From assembly GCF_900107455.1 (NCBI RefSeq), contig NZ_FNQB01000005.1:496001-560000 (forward strand): a DNA stretch of 64,000 bases. Direction: 5' to 3'. Source of the stretch: Asanoa ishikariensis. Lineage in GTDB: Bacteria > Actinomycetota > Actinomycetes > Mycobacteriales > Micromonosporaceae. The notes below the pieces were generated by a model. That model ran no database searches, was not told the origin of the DNA, and worked only from the letters and a program-made list of their open reading frames with translations. Every line of letters starts with the position of its first letter. Position 1 is the first letter of the stretch. The translations under genes were made by a program, and so were the position numbers. Below are positions 52,701 through 61,067 of the stretch, piece after piece.

Positions 52701-55123
52701 TCGACGCTGAGCGCTTGTTCCAGCCGCTCCTGTGCTTGGTCGTACCTACCGTCGCGCTGCAGCGCGGTTGCGAGCAACCGCAAGAAGGCGCCATCCAGGG
52801 GATTGCCGGTCTCGGCGGCATGTTCAAGAAAGGGGATCGCTGCGGCCGGCGCGTGCTCGGCGATGGCAAGCCGGCCGGCGTCGACGCAGGCGGCGAAGAC
52901 CTGCGGGATCACGTCGGCCTGATCGCTGTTCATCTGATCGCTGTTCATATAGTGGTGGGCCACCGCGTAGACATCCGAGGGTTCAGCTGCAGAGGCTCCG
53001 GCCACTGTGGGTGCGAGGACGTCAGCGATTCGTCGGTGCAAAGCCCGCCGTGCCGGGGAGGCGAGATCGTCGATTAGTGCCTCGCGGACACGGTCGTGGA
53101 CGAAGACGTAGCGGCCACCAGGGAACCAAGTGACGAGGTGACGGCTGGCGGCCTCCTCTAGGGCGGCGAGCGAAACGCCGAGGTCGGTTCCGCACACTGT
53201 CGCGAGGAGATCCGGCCGGAACTGATCCCCGATCAACGCCGCGCTCATGAGTAGCCGCCGGCTCTCCGCGGTGAGCGTGTCCACCCGCGCCAGCACCAAA
53301 CTCAGCGCATCCCCTGGCAGCTCCAGCGCGCCAAGCTTCTCCTGATCGAGCATCCACGTGCCCCATGCGGGCCACAGCAGCCCGGCGTCAATGACAGAGC
53401 GCAAATATTCCAGGCTCACAAACGGGTTGCCACCTGTCCGGGTGGCAAGTTGTCTGATCAAATCCGCCGCCGGGTCGATGCCCGGGAAATGCCCGACCAC
53501 CAGGTCTGCAACCCCCCGCTCATCGAGTGGGGGCAGTGTGAGCTCGAGGCTGATGGTGTCGCCGAGAGCCATGCGGAAGTCGTCGGTGGCCGCGCCGCTT
53601 GCTGGGTCGTCTCGGCCGGTGCACACGATCAGCAGCGGTACTTCGTTCGCCACCGCGGCGAGCCTGGCAATGATTTCGCGAGTACCACAGTCGAGCCACT
53701 GCACGTCATCGAGGTGCAAGATCATGCCGCCGGTGGTTGCGCGGGCCAGTTCAACCACAAACTTAACGACTGCATCAGCGAACTGATCCGTGCGTTGGGC
53801 TGCGTCGTCGGGGTTGTCGGGTTCGCTGCCCAACAGGTCACCAAGTGCCGGGGAGAGATCGCTCAACAAAGACCCTGCGCTGCCTGCGGCCGCGCGGAGG
53901 CCTGCATTCCAGACAACTCGAGTCTCGTCTGCCACGGTGGCCAACGCCCGCACCGCATCGTCAACGGCGCGACGGAGTGCCGCCAGCGGCCGAGAGTCGT
54001 CGATGGCGCTCTTGCCCGAGAGCACAAACGCCCCATCCGCACGTGCTGCCGCGACCAGCTCTGCGACTAGTCGGCTCTTGCCCGACCCACTCTCCCCCCG
54101 CACAACGCACACGCCGCCGTTGCCGCCGCGGGCCTCCATCCAGCACGCCGCTAGGCGTGCTAGCTCGCCATCCCGGCCGGCGAGCGGGCCACGAGCGTCC
54201 GGGCCGGGACTCCGGCGGCGGCCAGGCTCGAACACCGCCTTGGGGTCGGCGGCGAGCTGGCGTAGGTCTGCGACCAGGTCGTCGTCGTTGGCGTACCGGT
54301 CGTCGGGGTCCTTCGCGAGCAGCTTGTTGACAATGGCCGCGATCGTCGGACACGCTCGCAGCAACTCTGGCGGAAGCTCGGGTGGGGTCACAGCCGCATG
54401 CATACGTAGCAATGCCACCGGATCCTCCGCAATAAACGGCGGTTCTCCAGTGACGCATTCATACAGCACAACCCCGAGAGCGTAAAGGTCCGAACGGAGG
54501 TCGACGGGCCGCGTTAGCATTCCTGACTGCTCCGGCGCCGTATAGGCGAGCGTTCCGACCCTGGCTTGATCGCGGGATGCGAGTTGGATGGCAAGCCCGA
54601 AGTCAATCAGCTTGGCCCCGCCGTCACCGACGACCATGATGTTGTGAGGAGTGATGTCGCGGTGCACCAGCCCCGTCCGGTGCATAGCGGCCAGCACCTC
54701 GCCGATGTCCATCACCAAGCGGATCGCCTGGACAGGCCGTAACGGACCGTCGACCAACACATCAGACAGTGGACGACCCTCTACGAGATCCAGGATTAGA
54801 TACGGTCTATCACCGAGTTGTCCGACTTCATAAATGCGAGGTAGCCCGGGATGGCCGACGGCGGCCATCAGCGCCGCCTCCCGGCGCAGAATCGTCAACT
54901 CTTGCGTCGGCGGGGTCGTCACCATGCCCGCCTGCGTGTTGATCTCGTCGGCACGTCCGGGGTGCAGCAACTTCAATGCCATGATCGCACCCTTGCGCCG
55001 AACTCGGTAAACAACGGCATTCCCTCCGCGACCCAGCTCTCCCAAAACCTCCACATCTGGGGACAACATGCCCAGACCAGGCCGCTTAGCTGGGTGCTCC
55101 GGAGTGACGTTCGGTGTCCACAT
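49754..55123 (-). CDS. Ser/Thr kinase-ATPase-TPR-GAF-GAF-GGDEF signalling protein
   Basis: 1789 residues. Domain order: Ser/Thr protein kinase (about 20-290; Gly loop GRGGNAV, Lys51, HRD at 154-156, Asn161, DFG at 174-176); AAA-type ATPase (about 315-720; P-loop GESGSGKS near 346, Walker [12 protein letters not shown] near 470); a long helical TPR-like region (about 740-1230); two GAF domains (about 1300-1450 and 1490-1610); and a diguanylate cyclase domain with an intact RYGGDEF loop near 1708. The catalytic loop reads HRDITPHN, with Thr replacing the usual Lys two residues after the Asp. The fusion would link phosphorylation, ATP-driven assembly, small-ligand sensing and cyclic-di-GMP synthesis in one polypeptide. 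Intact over 5.4 kb. Confidence 0.9.
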   Translation of the reverse strand: MWTPNVTPEHPAKRPGLGMLSPDVEVLGELGRGGNAVVYRVRRKGAIMALKLLHPGRADEINTQAGMVTTPPTQELTILRREAALMAAVGHPGLPRIYEVGQLGDRPYLILDLVEGRPLSDVLVDGPLRPVQAIRLVMDIGEVLAAMHRTGLVHRDITPHNIMVVGDGGAKLIDFGLAIQLASRDQARVGTLAYTAPEQSGMLTRPVDLRSDLYALGVVLYECVTGEPPFIAEDPVALLRMHAAVTPPELPPELLRACPTIAAIVNKLLAKDPDDRYANDDDLVADLRQLAADPKAVFEPGRRRSPGPDARGPLAGRDGELARLAACWMEARGGNGGVCVVRGESGSGKSRLVAELVAAARADGAFVLSGKSAIDDSRPLAALRRAVDDAVRALATVADETRVVWNAGLRAAAGSAGSLLSDLSPALGDLLGSEPDNPDDAAQRTDQFADAVVKFVVELARATTGGMILHLDDVQWLDCGTREIIARLAAVANEVPLLIVCTGRDDPASGAATDDFRMALGDTISLELTLPPLDERGVADLVVGHFPGIDPAADLIRQLATRTGGNPFVSLEYLRSVIDAGLLWPAWGTWMLDQEKLGALELPGDALSLVLARVDTLTAESRRLLMSAALIGDQFRPDLLATVCGTDLGVSLAALEEAASRHLVTWFPGGRYVFVHDRVREALIDDLASPARRALHRRIADVLAPTVAGASAAEPSDVYAVAHHYMNSDQMNSDQADVIPQVFAACVDAGRLAIAEHAPAAAIPFLEHAAETGNPLDGAFLRLLATALQRDGRYDQAQERLEQALSVEASALDRAAILAQLADVHRATWHDSEAFTAANQALAELGVWVPRNPLLALGLMLGASAKGLFVVATGIGFGTSRARRRERHALISSLHYVCAYAGFTGLRPGLFAVHAMRGLSAGSRLGLSAEYARTLVLAGFAAAVMRLWPLSDWLFRRFQVTAANLNDPRVLAFGQHFQAAAYYMGDRDGGAALIRSLDDNQRWLDPGLVDDGVASICWEAVVEGRTRFARSWYAHALQQRSNDANVADQVSPTSMIAVAAFTLSAVGRAAEAGAELRRARKLVDRHGSVGHRVNLLCAEMVAWHEQGEIGEPFDQTVAEFQSLRIKPLLAFRQYRVFWMHQALGRVAQYGAASKKQKAERRAAAHRAVRQLRLVANTALLRGAARLARAQLHLIEGRPRRCLNTLARIRPLEPDAPLLAFETAQTRARAMAALGHNVEATRQAKYAEAIAVEEGWPHRIRRIRAEFDVQGGFDGSRVVGRASSGTIEHMRLQAVLAVSRAAAQAVDHDSLVRIALDETIRILMADRALLFLFETSTGGDGDPGALSPYLGRDANGQDVQTFVQYSTTLVDQVAATGEPIVVTGTEEGAALGSQSAVIHGLRSILVAPLRLDGQMRGVFYLDSQIAKGVFTAEDLETLTAITDHIGASMETARAAQLEASMQMTRRQRDLAEMLHETLRDMSATLEPDEVLHRLLGHLAKVTSPQDTCLLTSANEGLRALVAARDGAPPRTLTLPDDPALRRLLEAEQPVALTPAELPASIRAYLEPVASAIVLPLATRSARLGTLLLATPDEHAYTEAEIKVATALVGQGAAAYEDATLFAKVQTLAAVDELTGVPNRRRFFDAAERTLAAARGIGQPATAMMIDIDNFKRINDRYGHPTGDDVIRAVADRLATSIRATDILARYGGDEFAVLLPNTELDAGMQVAEWLLAAAGDRPTNTRSGLIPATISIGVAACRFDDDLPTLLAVADNALYDAKQAGRDRAHCAQR
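52920..52949. repeat. 15-bp in-frame tandem duplication inside the giant kinase gene
   Basis: TGATCGCTGTTCATC is followed immediately by TGATCGCTGTTCATA, giving the repeated peptide [10 protein letters not shown] in the helical region. It is a fresh-looking replication-slippage duplication that keeps the frame. Confidence 0.8.
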
Positions 55124-55458
55124 GGTCGAAATCCGTCGCGTTCATATCACCCTTATCGGCACCCAGGCGCAGCGGTGTAACGAAGGCCTGAGCGCCAACC
55201 GTCCACCGACCATAGTTCGTACGAACGCTCGGCTGGGCAGAACGGTTAAGAATCAGCGAACCATTACGCACGGCAGCAATGCCTGTCCATTTAAGGTCCG
55301 CAGTATCCTGGGCTTGCCAAATGGACGATAAAACCCACGCTTGGGGGAGACGGTGTTACTCGAGTGTTGTCTACCGTGTACGCGCCTCAGTGGTGAGAGC
55401 GGCTATTCGGCCTGCTTTGCACCACCTGTCGGCTAGTGGACCGACCGTCCCGTAGTCG
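55124..55458. other. Intergenic region, about 335 bp
   Basis: It must contain the promoter of the giant kinase gene (minus strand) near 55130-55200. An AT-rich, asymmetric region at 55190-55330 stands out, but no firm -35/-10 boxes could be chosen. No other gene was seen. Confidence 0.35.
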
Positions 55459-55680
55459 TGGCACGGCCTGCTGCTGCCAATGACCCTCGCCCCAGGCTGG
55501 CTGAACGCGGCATCCCGCGTCGTCCCGTTTCGATACACGGTCGATGCCGTACGCCAGGCATTCCTCAGGCATTACGCGAACGGCACCGTCGCGATCGGTG
55601 CCGCCGTCACCCTCACCCTCACCCTTGCGGCTGTCTGCATACTCGCGGGCACCCACCTCGTCCAGCGCGCAAGGATCTGA
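55459..55680 (+). pseudogene. ABC-2-type permease, C-terminal fragment
   Basis: The frame reads WHGLLLPMTLAPGWLNAASR, VVPFRYTVDAVRQAFLRHY and the last TM helix AAVTLTLTLAAVCILAG, ending at a stop. This is the conserved C-terminal end of daunorubicin-type ABC-2 permeases. The first five TM helices are missing upstream, so it is a truncated relic. Confidence 0.7.
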
Positions 55681-55814
55681 CGCCGAAGCACATCCCCAGA
55701 CGGGCGCGACTGGAAGGTGAGGCGTACGACCGCGGCCGACCTCGATTTGGGGCGCAGCTCGGTCACAATAGAGCGGCCGGGCCAGCTTGCGCTGTCCGGA
55801 TGCTCACCAGGTCG

Positions 55815-56040
55815 TTACGCCGGCTCGATGGGCAGCCGAAGCTGACAGGTCGCGGTGCTGAAGTCGTCCGTACGCTCGAGCACCGCAACGATCTCCGGAC
55901 CTGGTCGCAGACGCCACGGGTTGGAGGAGAACCACTCGGTTGCGGTCGCGGCACAGCGCACCCTGTGAGCCGTACGACGTCGACCGCCCCGCACCGCTGG
56001 GCCACCGCGTCGTGCCCGCCAAAACAGCCGCCGGCGCCCT
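55815..56040 (-). pseudogene. Possible GyrI-like-domain remnant
   Basis: On the minus strand ATEWFSSNPWRLRPGPEIVA and VLERTDDFSTATCQLRLPIE then stop look like the end of a small effector-binding domain protein; the earlier part (AVAQRCGAVDVVRLTGCAVP) lies in another frame. Two frames, no start: a relic. Confidence 0.35.
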
Positions 56041-56049
56041 AGCCCGATC

Positions 56050-56301
56050 TCATGGTTTATCCAGCGGATAACTGACGTCCGCCACGATCTCGATGGGCAG
56101 GATCTCCGCATGGACCTCGGCGTGAGCGTGTGCGTCGGCGAAGGCGGCTTCCTGGGCGCCCGGTTCATCCGGCCGCTTCTCGCCGGACCAGCCGCATTGG
56201 CACGCCGTCCAGAAGAAGGGCGGGTATTTGTCCTTGTCCTTGACGTACATGACGTGAACGCGCTCGAACGTCTCCCGCTTCCGCTTTCGCCACCATGTCA
56301 C
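56050..56301 (-). CDS. Small hypothetical protein
   Basis: 83 residues from a GTG. RETFERVHVMYVKDKDKYPP, FFWTACQCGWSGEKRPDEPG and a long acidic C-terminus (FADAHAHAEVHAEILPIEIV) look coding, with CxCGW giving a possible metal site. No family is recognised and the gene is flanked by relics, so it may itself be a fragment. Confidence 0.45.
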   Translation of the reverse strand: MTWWRKRKRETFERVHVMYVKDKDKYPPFFWTACQCGWSGEKRPDEPGAQEAAFADAHAHAEVHAEILPIEIVADVSYPLDKP

Positions 56302-56332
56302 CGCAAACTCCGATCAGAACCGTTGATGGAAC

Positions 56333-57000
56333 ATGATCAGAAATGCTCCCGCACCAAAACCCCACGGAAATCAGCCACACGGCCTACGTCAGCCGACGGA
56401 CAACCAACAGGAGCTCGACAAACTTGAGACGAAGGACTACCGCGCGAGGACTGCGACCGTCGGAACGTGGTGTTTCCGGGGTGACGGGAGCCGTCTTGGT
56501 TCGTTCCCTCACCCATTGCCGGACCACCCGTACGGCTTCGGGACCTGGCTGTTGTACGGATACCACGAGGACGAAGAACTCGACGAGGTGCTCGGCTCCG
56601 CGACGCCAGCACGGGCCGCGTTCGACCTGATCTGTGTGGCCGGACGCCGGTACTTGGCGGCCCGCACCGCGGCCCACCTTCGGCGGGTGCGGGCGGCGGT
56701 TCCAGGGATCGAGGTCGACGTGATCCGCAACCCCCAGGCCGCCGCCGAAGCGTTCCGCGACGTTGGACGGAACCCTCGACGCGCTGCATGCGCTGGGCCG
56801 CGTTGGCCCCGTCCGGGCCACCGCCCATGCCGTCGGCGGCGGCTGACGCCGCGTTGGCCGAGGTGCTCGACCGCCTGATGACACCGCGGCCCGGGTGCGG
56901 TGGGCGGCGCTGGCCGGCGGCCCGCAGACTGTGCTTGGCGCCAAGCAGGTCGCGCTCCGCGAATGGCATCGCCGCAGACTGGACCAAAGCGGTCTGTGGC
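56333..57000 (+). pseudogene. Frameshifted hypothetical gene
   Basis: Three plus-strand frames follow one another as parts of a single helical protein: LLYGYHEDEELDEVLGSATP and VAGRRYLAARTAAHLRRVRA, then AADAALAEVLDRL, then DTAARVRWAALAGGPQTVL and ALREWHRRRLDQSGLWRW. At least two indels break it. The repeated amphipathic helices suggest a HEAT-like or scaffold protein. It joins a glycosyltransferase fragment at about 57003 without a gap, so a recombination joint lies there. Confidence 0.45.
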
Positions 57001-57002
57001 GA

Positions 57003-57265
57003 TGGGAATCAACTCGTACATCGGTGATCTGGAGACCTGCTTCAAGCTGTTGCCGGTCTCGTTGTACCGGTCGTTGGAGATCAAGTCGCGGGGCTTCGGT
57101 ATGGAGGCGGAGGTGACCGGGAAGCTGTTGCGTCGCAAGATCCGGCCGTATGAGGTGCCGATCAGCTACCGGGCTCGTGGTCGTGAAGAGGGCAAGAAGG
57201 TCACCTGGAAAGACGGCGTCGAAGCACTGTGGATCCTGGGCCGCGAGCGCGCCCGCAAGCCCTGA
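57003..57265 (+). pseudogene. GT2 glycosyltransferase, C-terminal fragment
   Basis: INSYIGDLETCFKLLPVSLY, EIKSRGFGMEAEVTGKLLRR, VPISYRARGREEGKKVTWKD and the end WILGRERARKP are the typical C-terminus of dolichyl-phosphate-mannosyltransferase-like GT2 enzymes (D/E-TC-K motif after the catalytic part). The nucleotide-sugar-binding half is missing; the fragment is fused at its 5' side to an unrelated relic. The last 30 bp are also found at 3290-3319. Confidence 0.75.
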
Positions 57266-57302
57266 CCACCGACACATTTCAAGATGAGGGCAGGGGAGGT
57301 CA

Positions 57303-57824
57303 ATGACCGCGGAGGATACGAAGCTGACGATCCGCGCCGCACGCCAGACGGATGTCGACGGATCGCCGGTCTGTTCGATGAAGCCGTTGCTCGGTTGTTA
57401 CGGAGCGGCCGGGTTGGTCAGTTGGGCACGGTGCCGTGGTCGCAACTGCCGCGGCGGTGGCTGCCATCCGTGACTGGTGCGGCGGACCCGGAGGGTAGGC
57501 CCCGAGACATCAGAGAATCGAATGGCCGGGGGTATCGTGCTCGGCAACGCGCCGAACCACGTCCCACCGGCCACGGTCGACGAGGTTTACGTATGCGCCT
57601 TGGTCGCCTCCCGTCACGCGAGCTCGCGTGGGACCGGCCGGAAACTCCTGCGTTTCGCCGAGGAACAGACGCGAGCAGCCGGGATACGCCGGCTACGGGT
57701 CGATTGTTGGGCCTGCGGGAACGGAAAACTGGTGCGCTACTACGAGTCCGTGGGTTTCCGGGCCACGGACCGTTTCGCGGTTGAGGCCTGGCAGGGCCAG
57801 GTTCTACAAATGGATCTCCTGTGA
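57303..57824 (+). pseudogene. GNAT acetyltransferase, frameshifted
   Basis: A complete GNAT enzyme can be read only by changing frame three times. The pieces are LTIRAARQTDVD in the first frame, RIAGLFDEAVARLLRSGRVG in the second, AAIRDWCGGPGG in the third, and AGGIVLGNAPNHVPPATVDE, LVASRHASSRGTGRKLLRFA (the acetyl-CoA loop RGTGRKLL) and VRYYESVGFRATDRF back in the first. Three indels mean no product. The ATG at 57303 with AGGGGAGG upstream was the original start. Confidence 0.8.
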
Positions 57825-57854
57825 CGTTTGCTCCGGCCTCGAGGCGGGCGTGGC

Positions 57855-58347
57855 GTCCTGTGGCGAGCTCATGATGTTTCAGCGACGTGTGCGGGGTTGG
57901 CGCCGTTACGTTCGGCGGATGCGAATCAGGGCGGCCGCCACCGTGCTCCTTGTGGCGGCGATTCTCGTCATCGCGGTCACGTTGCCGGGTCGGGTCGAAC
58001 AGTGCGATGAGCGTGGACGGGTCCTCGCGGGCCTGTCGATCTTGCGGCAAGCGCCCGACGGGCTGGTGCTCTCCGACGCGTATGCCGGCTGCGCCGTTGA
58101 TCGCATGGTCGCCTACGCAGGTCGACAGCTCAACGGCGCGGCGTCGAAGGACGCGGTGGTCGCCTATTACCGGCGGACGTTGGAGCACGACGGATGGCAC
58201 ATCGCGGTGGATGTGCCGTCGCCGAGTCCCGCCATCCTCTGGGGCCGCAAGGAGATTCTTGGCGTCACGGCCTACTTGCGCCTCTCGGAGGCGAACGAGG
58301 ACACCTACGACCTTCACATCACGGACGGGTTTCCTGGCGGGTCATGA
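57855..58347 (+). repeat. Partner of the 3323-3808 duplicate
   Basis: This block, starting GTCCTGTGGCGAGCTCATGA, corresponds to 3323-3808. The two loci share the membrane-protein gene and its leader but differ in what lies immediately before: a GNAT gene here, a GT2-tail there. Confidence 0.85.
57919..58347 (+). CDS. Small membrane-anchored or secreted protein, copy 2
   Basis: 142 residues, about 80% identical to the protein at 3386-3808. MRIR is followed by VLLVAAILVIAVTL and an outside domain with one additional Cys (AGCAVDRMV; here two residues longer than copy 1). In this copy an upstream in-frame start (57871, MFQRRVRGWRRYVRR) would add a strongly basic N-terminus, but the other copy cannot use it. 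The gene overlaps the convergent SGNH hydrolase by 6 bp. The preservation of two similar copies suggests a real function. Confidence 0.65.
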   Translation: MRIRAAATVLLVAAILVIAVTLPGRVEQCDERGRVLAGLSILRQAPDGLVLSDAYAGCAVDRMVAYAGRQLNGAASKDAVVAYYRRTLEHDGWHIAVDVPSPSPAILWGRKEILGVTAYLRLSEANEDTYDLHITDGFPGGS

Positions 58348-59457
58348 AAGGGAGTTCAGGTCGACGGTGTTGGCCATCTCCCGCGCGCCGTCGTCGTTGA
58401 GGTGCATGCCGTCGCCGCTGTCCAGTGCGGGGTGCAGGAAGTCCGGAGCGTTGGGGTTGGCGACCGCGGCGGCGACATCGAAGACTCCGTCGAAGGTGTC
58501 GGTGGTCCGGATCCAGTCGTTGACCATCCGTCGAGTGGCGAGTGCTTCGGGGGTGCTGATCCCGGGATAGATGGCGCCGCCGAACGGGCCGATGGTGGCC
58601 ACGAGGATCTTCAGCTCGGCGGCGTGGGCCCGCGCGGCGAGTTCGGTGAAGCCCGCGACAAGCGCGTCCGCTGCGGCGGGCGGCTCGCCGAACATGCCGG
58701 GCAAACCCAGGTCGTTGATCCCGAAGTGGACCAGGACGTGGGTGGTGCCGGGCACCGAGAGCACGTCCCGGTCGAATCTCCTCAGCGCGTGTTGGCCGAC
58801 CTCGTCCGTCAACAGGCGGTTGCCAGCGATACCTTGGTTGACGACCCAGCCTTTGTCGAGGCGGCGGTTGAGGAAGTCGACGGAGCGGTTGTTCGCGCCG
58901 ACCGTCGATCCGACGCCCTCGAACCACGAGTCACCGAATGCCACGGCGATCGAGTTGCCGACCGAGCTGAGCACGTCGATGCCCGAGACGTAGAACCTGG
59001 CCTCGACCTGCTCGGAATCGTTCAGCCGCGGCGACGTCACCTGTTCGCCTGGCACGACGTGTGCGAGCTGGGCCGGTTTGTGGGAGTAGGTCGCGAGGCC
59101 GGTCTCCTCCGGAAAGTAAAGGCTCAACACAAGGCCGTCGCCAGCCTCGACCGGAAGAGTGATCGGATCGCCGACAACCTCTTGCCCCGGCGGGATGGAG
59201 CCCGTCTCGGCGCCATCGAAGGTAAGCACCGCTTGACCGCCTTCGGTGGTGACGCTGCCGGCCCCGATGGTCAGGGCGGTGTGGCCGAAGCGGTTCGTGA
59301 GGCGCACGCGGAACTGTTGCCCGCCGCCGGCGAGGTGGAGCACCTGCCGCACGGTCTGGTCGGCGAAGCCGCGCGGTTCACTGAGTTTGACCTGCTCGTA
59401 TGGGCTGATTACGGCGCTGCGGAAGCCTGCTGTCCAGATCATGTTCGCTCCGTTCAT
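58342..59457 (-). CDS. SGNH/GDSL hydrolase
   Basis: 371 residues. After an N-terminal jelly-roll-like domain (to about 170, with RVRLTNRFGHTALTIGAG) the catalytic domain begins at AVAFGDSWFEGVGS (block I Ser), with NQGIAGNRLL (block II Gly), VHFGINDLGLPG (block III Asn) and HLNDDG near the C-terminus (block V Asp/His in DGMHLND). No signal peptide is apparent. This build is common in actinobacterial lipases/esterases and carbohydrate esterases. It is oriented toward the small membrane-protein gene and away from the oxidoreductase, with a short spacer. Confidence 0.9.
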   Translation of the reverse strand: MNGANMIWTAGFRSAVISPYEQVKLSEPRGFADQTVRQVLHLAGGGQQFRVRLTNRFGHTALTIGAGSVTTEGGQAVLTFDGAETGSIPPGQEVVGDPITLPVEAGDGLVLSLYFPEETGLATYSHKPAQLAHVVPGEQVTSPRLNDSEQVEARFYVSGIDVLSSVGNSIAVAFGDSWFEGVGSTVGANNRSVDFLNRRLDKGWVVNQGIAGNRLLTDEVGQHALRRFDRDVLSVPGTTHVLVHFGINDLGLPGMFGEPPAAADALVAGFTELAARAHAAELKILVATIGPFGGAIYPGISTPEALATRRMVNDWIRTTDTFDGVFDVAAAVANPNAPDFLHPALDSGDGMHLNDDGAREMANTVDLNSLS

Positions 59458-59475
59458 CGTTGTCTGCGGTGTGGG

Positions 59476-60216
59476 TCAGGCGGGGGTGAGGATGGTTTTG
59501 CCGGCCAACCGTCCAGCGGCGGCGTCTTCGCGCACGGCGACCAACGCGGTCAGCGGAAGCCGCTGGGCCACCTCGATCCGCAGCTCGCCGTCGTCGACGA
59601 GCGCGACCAGGAACGGATTGTTCGTGTAGTCGACGATGCGGTCGGCGCCATACGCGCGAACACGCTCCTGGCTTCGTTGGCTGGCGGTGGCCGTCACGAC
59701 GGCACCAGCGCGCGTGGCGAGCTGCACGGCGTAGCCGCCGGCCGCCCCGCCCGCGCCGTTGATCTGCACGTGTTGCCGAGCCGTCAACCCGGCGTGCTCG
59801 AACAGCGACTGCCACGCGGTGAGCGCCGCCGACGGCAGGGCCGCGGCGTCGGCGGGATCGCCGCCGCGCGGCGCCGCAGCCAGCGCCTCGGCGGGTGCGG
59901 TTACGTACTCGGCGGCCGCTCCGGGACCGGTCATCGACAGGAATCCCACCACCGCGTCGCCGACGTTCCAGGCGGTGACGCCCTCGCCGACCTCGGCGAT
60001 GACGCCGGAGAGGTCGAAGTTCGGGACATGTGGCAACTCCACTGGGAAGACGTCGCGCAGGAACCCGGCGCGGATCGCGACGTCGACCGGGTTGAACGAG
60101 GTGCCGGCGACCTGGACCACCACCTGGCCCGAAGCCGCCTCCGGACGCCGTACCTCCTCGTGGGTCAGAACATCGCTGGCGCCGTACGAGTGGAAGCGCA
60201 TGGCCTTCATGATCAC
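59476..60216 (-). CDS. Zinc-free MDR oxidoreductase, shortened
   Basis: 246 residues. The N-terminal part MKAMRFHSYGASDVLTHEEV and FNPVDVAIRAG, and the NADP motif VQINGAGGAAGGYAVQLAT are normal for quinone-reductase-like enzymes. After DRIVDYTNNPFLV the sequence jumps to LVDDGELRIEVAQRLPLTAL; family members have some 55-60 more residues between these points (the strand-helix-strand holding the second half of the Rossmann sheet). The deletion is in frame, so the protein may be made but is probably inactive or altered. It is divergent from a MarR gene, with three operator palindromes between. Confidence 0.75.
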   Translation of the reverse strand: MIMKAMRFHSYGASDVLTHEEVRRPEAASGQVVVQVAGTSFNPVDVAIRAGFLRDVFPVELPHVPNFDLSGVIAEVGEGVTAWNVGDAVVGFLSMTGPGAAAEYVTAPAEALAAAPRGGDPADAAALPSAALTAWQSLFEHAGLTARQHVQINGAGGAAGGYAVQLATRAGAVVTATASQRSQERVRAYGADRIVDYTNNPFLVALVDDGELRIEVAQRLPLTALVAVREDAAAGRLAGKTILTPA

Positions 60217-60224
60217 CTCCTATT

Positions 60225-60320
60225 TTGCTTCGACTTCGAAGCAAAGTACTCGCATCTTGCTTCGAAGTCGAAGCATCTGTGGCGGTAGTGACCATCGACA
60301 CAGTGCTTCGACTTCGAAGC
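60225..60320. promoter_or_regulatory. Three MarR operators between oxidoreductase and marR
   Basis: TTGCTTCGACTTCGAAGCAA (60225-60244), TTGCTTCGAAGTCGAAGCAT (60257-60276) and the core GCTTCGACTTCGAAGC (60305-60320) are almost perfect palindromes with the arms GCTTCGA-N2-TCGAAGC. The first two are 32 bp apart. A -10 box TACGGT (60323-60328) lies 8 nt before the ATG at 60337, with the third operator between it and a likely -35 region, so the regulator would repress itself. Confidence 0.85.
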
Positions 60321-60333
60321 GGTACGGTGTTCA

Positions 60334-60861
60334 GTGATGACCGGCTCCTCACCCGACAGCAGCGCCAGCGACGGGCTCGACCCGCAGCAACTGGACGCCT
60401 ATTTCGCGCTCATGGAGGCCGTCGGGCTTCTGGAGCATCAGGTCGAGCAGCACCTTCGTGCTGATGGCGGCATCAGCTACGTGCAGTTCCAACTGCTGGC
60501 CCGACTTGCCGGGGCCAACGGCCAACTGACGATGACCCAACTCGCCGACGGCGTCGTCTACAGCCGAAGCGGATTGACGTACCAGGCGGGGCTGCTGGAG
60601 AAGGCCGGCCTCATCACGCGTGGCACGAGCGCCGACGACGAGCGCAGCACGGTGGTCACCATCACCGACGCCGGCCTGGCGCTCTTCGGTCAGGTCCTCC
60701 CGGGACACGTCCAGGTCGTCCGCCGCCTCCTGCTGGCCCCACTGTCCGCCGACGACCTGCGGAACCTCGGCGACATCATGACCCGCGTACGCGACCACAT
60801 GCGCAACGAGCCACCGCGCTCCGCGGCCCCGCGCAAGCGCCGGGTGAATCCCGCCGGCTAG
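60334..60861 (+). CDS. MarR family transcriptional regulator
   Basis: 175 residues (GTG 60334 or ATG 60337). The winged helix is complete: GGISYVQFQLLARLAGANGQ, LTMTQLADGVVYSRSGLTYQ, LLEKAGLITRGTSADDERST with the wing Arg, and dimer helices at both ends. Three matching palindromes in front make it a strong case for autorepression and for control of the divergent oxidoreductase. Leaderless message predicted. It is followed by a terminator. Confidence 0.9.
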   Translation: MMTGSSPDSSASDGLDPQQLDAYFALMEAVGLLEHQVEQHLRADGGISYVQFQLLARLAGANGQLTMTQLADGVVYSRSGLTYQAGLLEKAGLITRGTSADDERSTVVTITDAGLALFGQVLPGHVQVVRRLLLAPLSADDLRNLGDIMTRVRDHMRNEPPRSAAPRKRRVNPAG

Positions 60862-60883
60862 CCGGCTCCTCGGCGGAGCCGGC
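60861..60883 (+). terminator. Terminator after marR
   Basis: GCCGGCTCC (60861-60869) pairs perfectly with GGAGCCGGC (60875-60883) around a 5-nt loop, starting at the stop codon. Confidence 0.75.
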
Positions 60884-61067
60884 GCCTGGGATGTGTCGGT
60901 GACGGTTTGAGGGCAGGACCGTGACGATCGCGGTCAGGCTTAGGAGCGTCGTCATGCCGCACGGCCGGCATGGTCCTCTTGGGGACGCCGGGCGGGCGAA
61001 CGCCCTCCTGCCCCGCCCGGTACGTCGTTGTGGTGCCTTCCGGATGCGTTCGTACGACGGAGACCCC

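Noticed and set aside
58402-60288. A 628-residue plus-strand frame spanning the SGNH and oxidoreductase genes
   Set aside because: It runs opposite to two genes with clear catalytic motifs and has a shadow composition.
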